Positions 6,507-9,638 of a stretch of 9,638 nt of DNA are shown here, piece by piece; positions within the stretch are counted from its first letter, which is position 1; each line of letters starts with the position of its first letter. The DNA comes from Planctomycetota bacterium. GTDB taxonomy: Bacteria; Planctomycetota; SBBH01; JACQRN01. Location of the stretch: contig JACQRN010000345.1 in assembly GCA_016206515.1 (NCBI GenBank), positions 1-9,638 of the forward strand, read 5' to 3'. Position numbers and translations under genes: made by a program. The notes under the pieces were generated by a model, which worked only from the letters and a program-made list of their open reading frames with translations, was not told the DNA's origin and made no database searches.

Positions 6507-8290
6507 GACAAGAAGACGGGAGACAGGAGACAGGAGACAGGAGAAGGGCAGGTACCGCCTGGGTCCTCATCCTCGCCCTCTTCGCCCCGGGCGCGGCGTC
6601 CGCCGACTGGACGGCGACCGGGACGTTCCTGTACCGGAACCGCAACTACGACGCGAGCGGGTTCACCGGGACCAACCCGACCGCGCCGGTCCGGTACGCG
6701 GACGTCAAGGTGATCGATACCGGGACGAGCGCGGTCCTCGCCCAGGGGGCGACGAGCGCGACCGGGACCTTCTCGATCGCGGTGACGGACGCCGCCACCC
6801 GCGACATCGCGATCCGGGTCTACACCTCGTCCGACAACACCGCGGGGCTCGAGATCGAGGTCCGCGACGACGACACCAGCGAGGCGGTCATCGCCAAGAC
6901 GGGCACCTCGGTCGCCTCGCACGGCTCCACGACCGACATCGCGATGGGATCGTTCACGGTCGAGACCGGCTCGGGCGGGGACGAGTTCAACATCTACGAC
7001 TGCCTCGTGGTCGGCGCCGACGCGGTCGATGCCTTCCCGTCCGAGACGCGCCCGACGACGCTGGTGGTCGCCTACTGGGAGTCGGGGAGCACCGACGGGA
7101 CGTTCTACGAAACGTCCGACAAGTCGATCCATCTCCTCGGGAAGGCGACCGACTCCGACGCGTACGACGACGCGGTGATCCTGCACGAGTACGGCCACTA
7201 CGTCGCCGACGTCTACGCGCAGGACGACTCGCCGGGCGGCTCCCACTCGATCACGGCGAACAACCAGGACCCGCGCCTCTCGTGGTCGGAGGGGTGGGCG
7301 ACGTTCTTCGGGTCGATCGCGCAGAGAACCCGGGGGGACACCACCCCCTCCCTCTACATCGACACCAACGGCTCCTCGGCGAGCGGCGGGGCGCTCGTGG
7401 CGTTCAACATCGAGGATCTTTCGAGCGCCACCCACTCGTCGCTCTCCTCGCTGGCGATCTACGCCACCAACGAGGTCGCCGTCTCCGCGGTGCTCTGGGA
7501 CATCACGGACACTCCCGGCTCCGACGACGACACGCTGTCGCTCGCCGAGGGGGAGATCTGGGAAATCCACGACGACTACATCGGCGGGCTCGCCTCCGCG
7601 ACCGTCATCACCCTGGAGGATTTCTGGGACGGCTGGTTCTCGACCGCCTACAACAACGGGAACGCCTCGGCCATCTCGACGATCTTCGCGGGGCGCTCCA
7701 TCAACTATTCCGCCGATGCCCAGGAGCCGAACGACACCTTCGGCCAGGCGGTCGAGAAGTCGCCCGACGGCAACCTCACCGCGGGAACCTTGTACAAGGC
7801 GATCTCCGCCGACCCGCCCGACCCGGCGACGAACGCGATCGCCGACCCGGACTGGTTCAAGTTCACCGCGGTCTCCGGCGACATCTACACGATCGACACG
7901 ACGACGCTGCTGAACGGCGCCGACACGGTCCTGACGCTCTACGGGACCGACGGCTCGACCGTCCTGACAAGCAACGACAACCGCGCCGGCGGCACGTTCG
8001 AGTCGCGCATCACCTGGACCGCCACGGGGAGCGGCACCTTCTTCGTCAAGGTCACCCCCACCAGCGGCAACTCCTCCGCCTATGGCGGCTACTCCCTCAA
8101 GATCTCGAACCCCAACTTCAAGGGGGCCGCCTCCGCGATCGTCGCGGTGACCCCGACCAGCGCCAGCGCGGACTTCCTCGACGCGGCGCCCGGCCCGCTC
8201 GCGCCCCTCGCGGCGGCGTTGGCGCTTTTGGCGTTCGCTCTCGTTTCCCGTGGGAGTGGGAGGCATATGGCAAAGGGCAGGCCGGAATGA
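6503..8290 (+). CDS. Secreted multidomain zinc metalloprotease with PPC domain and hydrophobic C-terminal tail
   Basis: A 595-residue exported protease. After a long charged leader (1-17), a hydrophobic stretch (about 18-31) and a likely cleavage after ASA (33), residues 36-120 look like a transthyretin/Ig-type beta domain. The catalytic domain follows at about 160-400 with HEYGH (H228, E229, H232) and, 31 residues after the second histidine, SEGWATFF (E263), the arrangement of a gluzincin with two His and a downstream Glu as zinc ligands. Residues about 405-535 (EPNDTFGQA, then DPDWFKFTAVSGD and TLYGTDGSTVL) are a bacterial pre-peptidase C-terminal domain. A hydrophobic segment at 565-581 ending in VSRGSGR resembles a membrane or sorting anchor, though no standard sorting motif is seen. 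The ATG overlaps the previous stop (ATGA); GAAGG at 6491-6495 is a well-placed ribosome site, and no alternative in-frame start precedes the hydrophobic stretch. Substrate unknown. Confidence 0.9.
   Translation: MRQEDGRQETGDRRRAGTAWVLILALFAPGAASADWTATGTFLYRNRNYDASGFTGTNPTAPVRYADVKVIDTGTSAVLAQGATSATGTFSIAVTDAATRDIAIRVYTSSDNTAGLEIEVRDDDTSEAVIAKTGTSVASHGSTTDIAMGSFTVETGSGGDEFNIYDCLVVGADAVDAFPSETRPTTLVVAYWESGSTDGTFYETSDKSIHLLGKATDSDAYDDAVILHEYGHYVADVYAQDDSPGGSHSITANNQDPRLSWSEGWATFFGSIAQRTRGDTTPSLYIDTNGSSASGGALVAFNIEDLSSATHSSLSSLAIYATNEVAVSAVLWDITDTPGSDDDTLSLAEGEIWEIHDDYIGGLASATVITLEDFWDGWFSTAYNNGNASAISTIFAGRSINYSADAQEPNDTFGQAVEKSPDGNLTAGTLYKAISADPPDPATNAIADPDWFKFTAVSGDIYTIDTTTLLNGADTVLTLYGTDGSTVLTSNDNRAGGTFESRITWTATGSGTFFVKVTPTSGNSSAYGGYSLKISNPNFKGAASAIVAVTPTSASADFLDAAPGPLAPLAAALALLAFALVSRGSGRHMAKGRPE
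6520..6540 (+). repeat. Three perfect tandem copies of GAGACAG at the protease N-terminus
   Basis: Units at 6520-6526, 6527-6533 and 6534-6540 are identical, followed by a degraded fourth copy (GAGAAGG, 6541-6547). They encode part of the charged leader before the signal-peptide hydrophobic core. The codons here (AGA, AGG, ACA, GGA) are unlike the C/G-ending codons of the rest of the gene. The surrounding sequence resembles, on the opposite strand, bases flanking the REP-like element near 8640. Confidence 0.95.
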
Positions 8291-8574
8291 CCGTGCCAAG
8301 CCTCTCCTCCGCTACCCATTCTCGCCGACGACATCCCGCCGCGGGCCGACCGCCGGCACGTTGGCGCGCAGGCCGGATCGCCGGGAGCTCGTGAGGAGCG
8401 TAGGCCCCCACTCCCGATGGATCTCTCCCCAGCCCACGAATTTCAGCCGGGTTGAATGTGCATGGGCCGAAGCGACGAAGCGAGCGACCTGGCGATCCGA
8501 GCCGAGCACCAGTGACGGCGGGCGGCCCGCGGCGGGGGCAGCGACAAGGCAGACCGCCGAGACCGTGTCGAACC
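8291..8574. other. Non-coding spacer between protease and clpC
   Basis: About 280 bp with open frames on both strands, but none with an export signal, a recognisable domain or a ribosome site. Composition is less GC-extreme than the neighbouring genes. A small GCGGG-CGG-CCCGC hairpin lies at 8518-8530; without a T-run it is not a convincing terminator. A minus-strand frame over 8312-8509 reads STRLKFVGWGEIHREWGPTL, which reminded me of small over-annotated ORFs in planctomycete genomes; I cannot confirm this. The stretch may be a repeated intergenic element. Confidence 0.4.
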
Positions 8575-8634
8575 GGAAAATGGGGACAGTCCACGCCTAC
8601 GCCGGATCGATCGCTGGGACAGTCCCCATTTTCC
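8575..8634. repeat. REP/BIME-like inverted repeat
   Basis: Left arm GGAAAATGGGGACAGTCC (8575-8592) and right arm 8616-8634, whose reverse complement begins GGAAAATGGGGACTGTCC, are identical except at one position. A 23-bp loop separates them. Each arm also contains its own small palindrome, GGAC-A-GTCC, giving a nested structure typical of REP elements that occur in paired opposite copies. From general knowledge, GGGGACAGTCCCC-type words are scattered intergenically in many genomes, often with REP-associated tyrosine transposases. No transposase is present here. Its place about 50 bp before the clpC start could affect transcript ends or mRNA stability. Confidence 0.85.
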
Positions 8635-8682
8635 GACTCCTGTCTTCTGTCGCACCCTCGTTCCGGTTATCTTGAATCCGCC

Positions 8683-9638
<956 letters not shown>

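Noticed and set aside
8287..8394. 36-codon frame starting in an ATGA overlap with the protease stop
   Set aside because: Short, Arg-rich, no ribosome site and no recognisable feature; the overlap is probably chance.
8250..8675. 141-residue plus-strand frame across the spacer before clpC
   Set aside because: It overlaps the protease end and the inverted repeat, has no ribosome site, no signal and no domain; it is more likely non-coding.

Overview
The window is a GC-rich bacterial chromosomal segment read to both edges. The best taxonomic clue is the N-terminus of the right-hand gene, a ClpC ATPase beginning MYERFTDRARKALNLARQEA. From memory it resembles planctomycete-type ClpC most, so a member of the Planctomycetota or a related high-GC lineage is a reasonable but unproven guess. 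Strong GC bias opens long antisense frames opposite almost every real gene; I treated these as shadows.

Left half (1-5055, minus strand): three genes run leftward. A PspF-like sigma-54 activator without a sensor domain (4090-5055) is followed after 47 bp by an AddB-type helicase-like/nuclease subunit (827-4042, GTG start). The stop of addB overlaps the start of the AddA-type helicase-nuclease subunit by four bases (ATGA, 827-830); addA runs off the left edge. addB and addA should act together as a double-strand-break resection complex. The link of the activator to them is positional only.

Centre (5056-8290, plus strand): a 75-bp divergent spacer separates the left block from three rightward, tightly packed genes for exported proteins. 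These are an unrecognised secreted protein with a proline-rich linker, a helical region and a CPFCG motif (5131-6006); a small cysteine-rich secreted protein (6009-6506); and a multidomain secreted zinc metalloprotease (6503-8290) with HEYGH and downstream SEGWATFF motifs, a pre-peptidase C-terminal domain and a hydrophobic C-terminal tail. Spacings are 2 bp and a 4-bp overlap, so the trio is very likely one translation-coupled operon.

Right end (8291-9638): a 392-bp non-coding spacer carries a REP/BIME-like inverted repeat immediately before clpC, which starts at 8683 and continues past the right edge.

The most unusual features are perfect 7-bp tandem repeats in two consecutive secreted-protein genes, one right after a predicted signal peptide and one inside the signal-peptide N-region. 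The second resembles sequence beside the intergenic REP-like element, so the start of the protease reading frame may have been built from, or invaded by, an intergenic repeat. Because 7 is not a multiple of 3, copy-number change would shift both reading frames.
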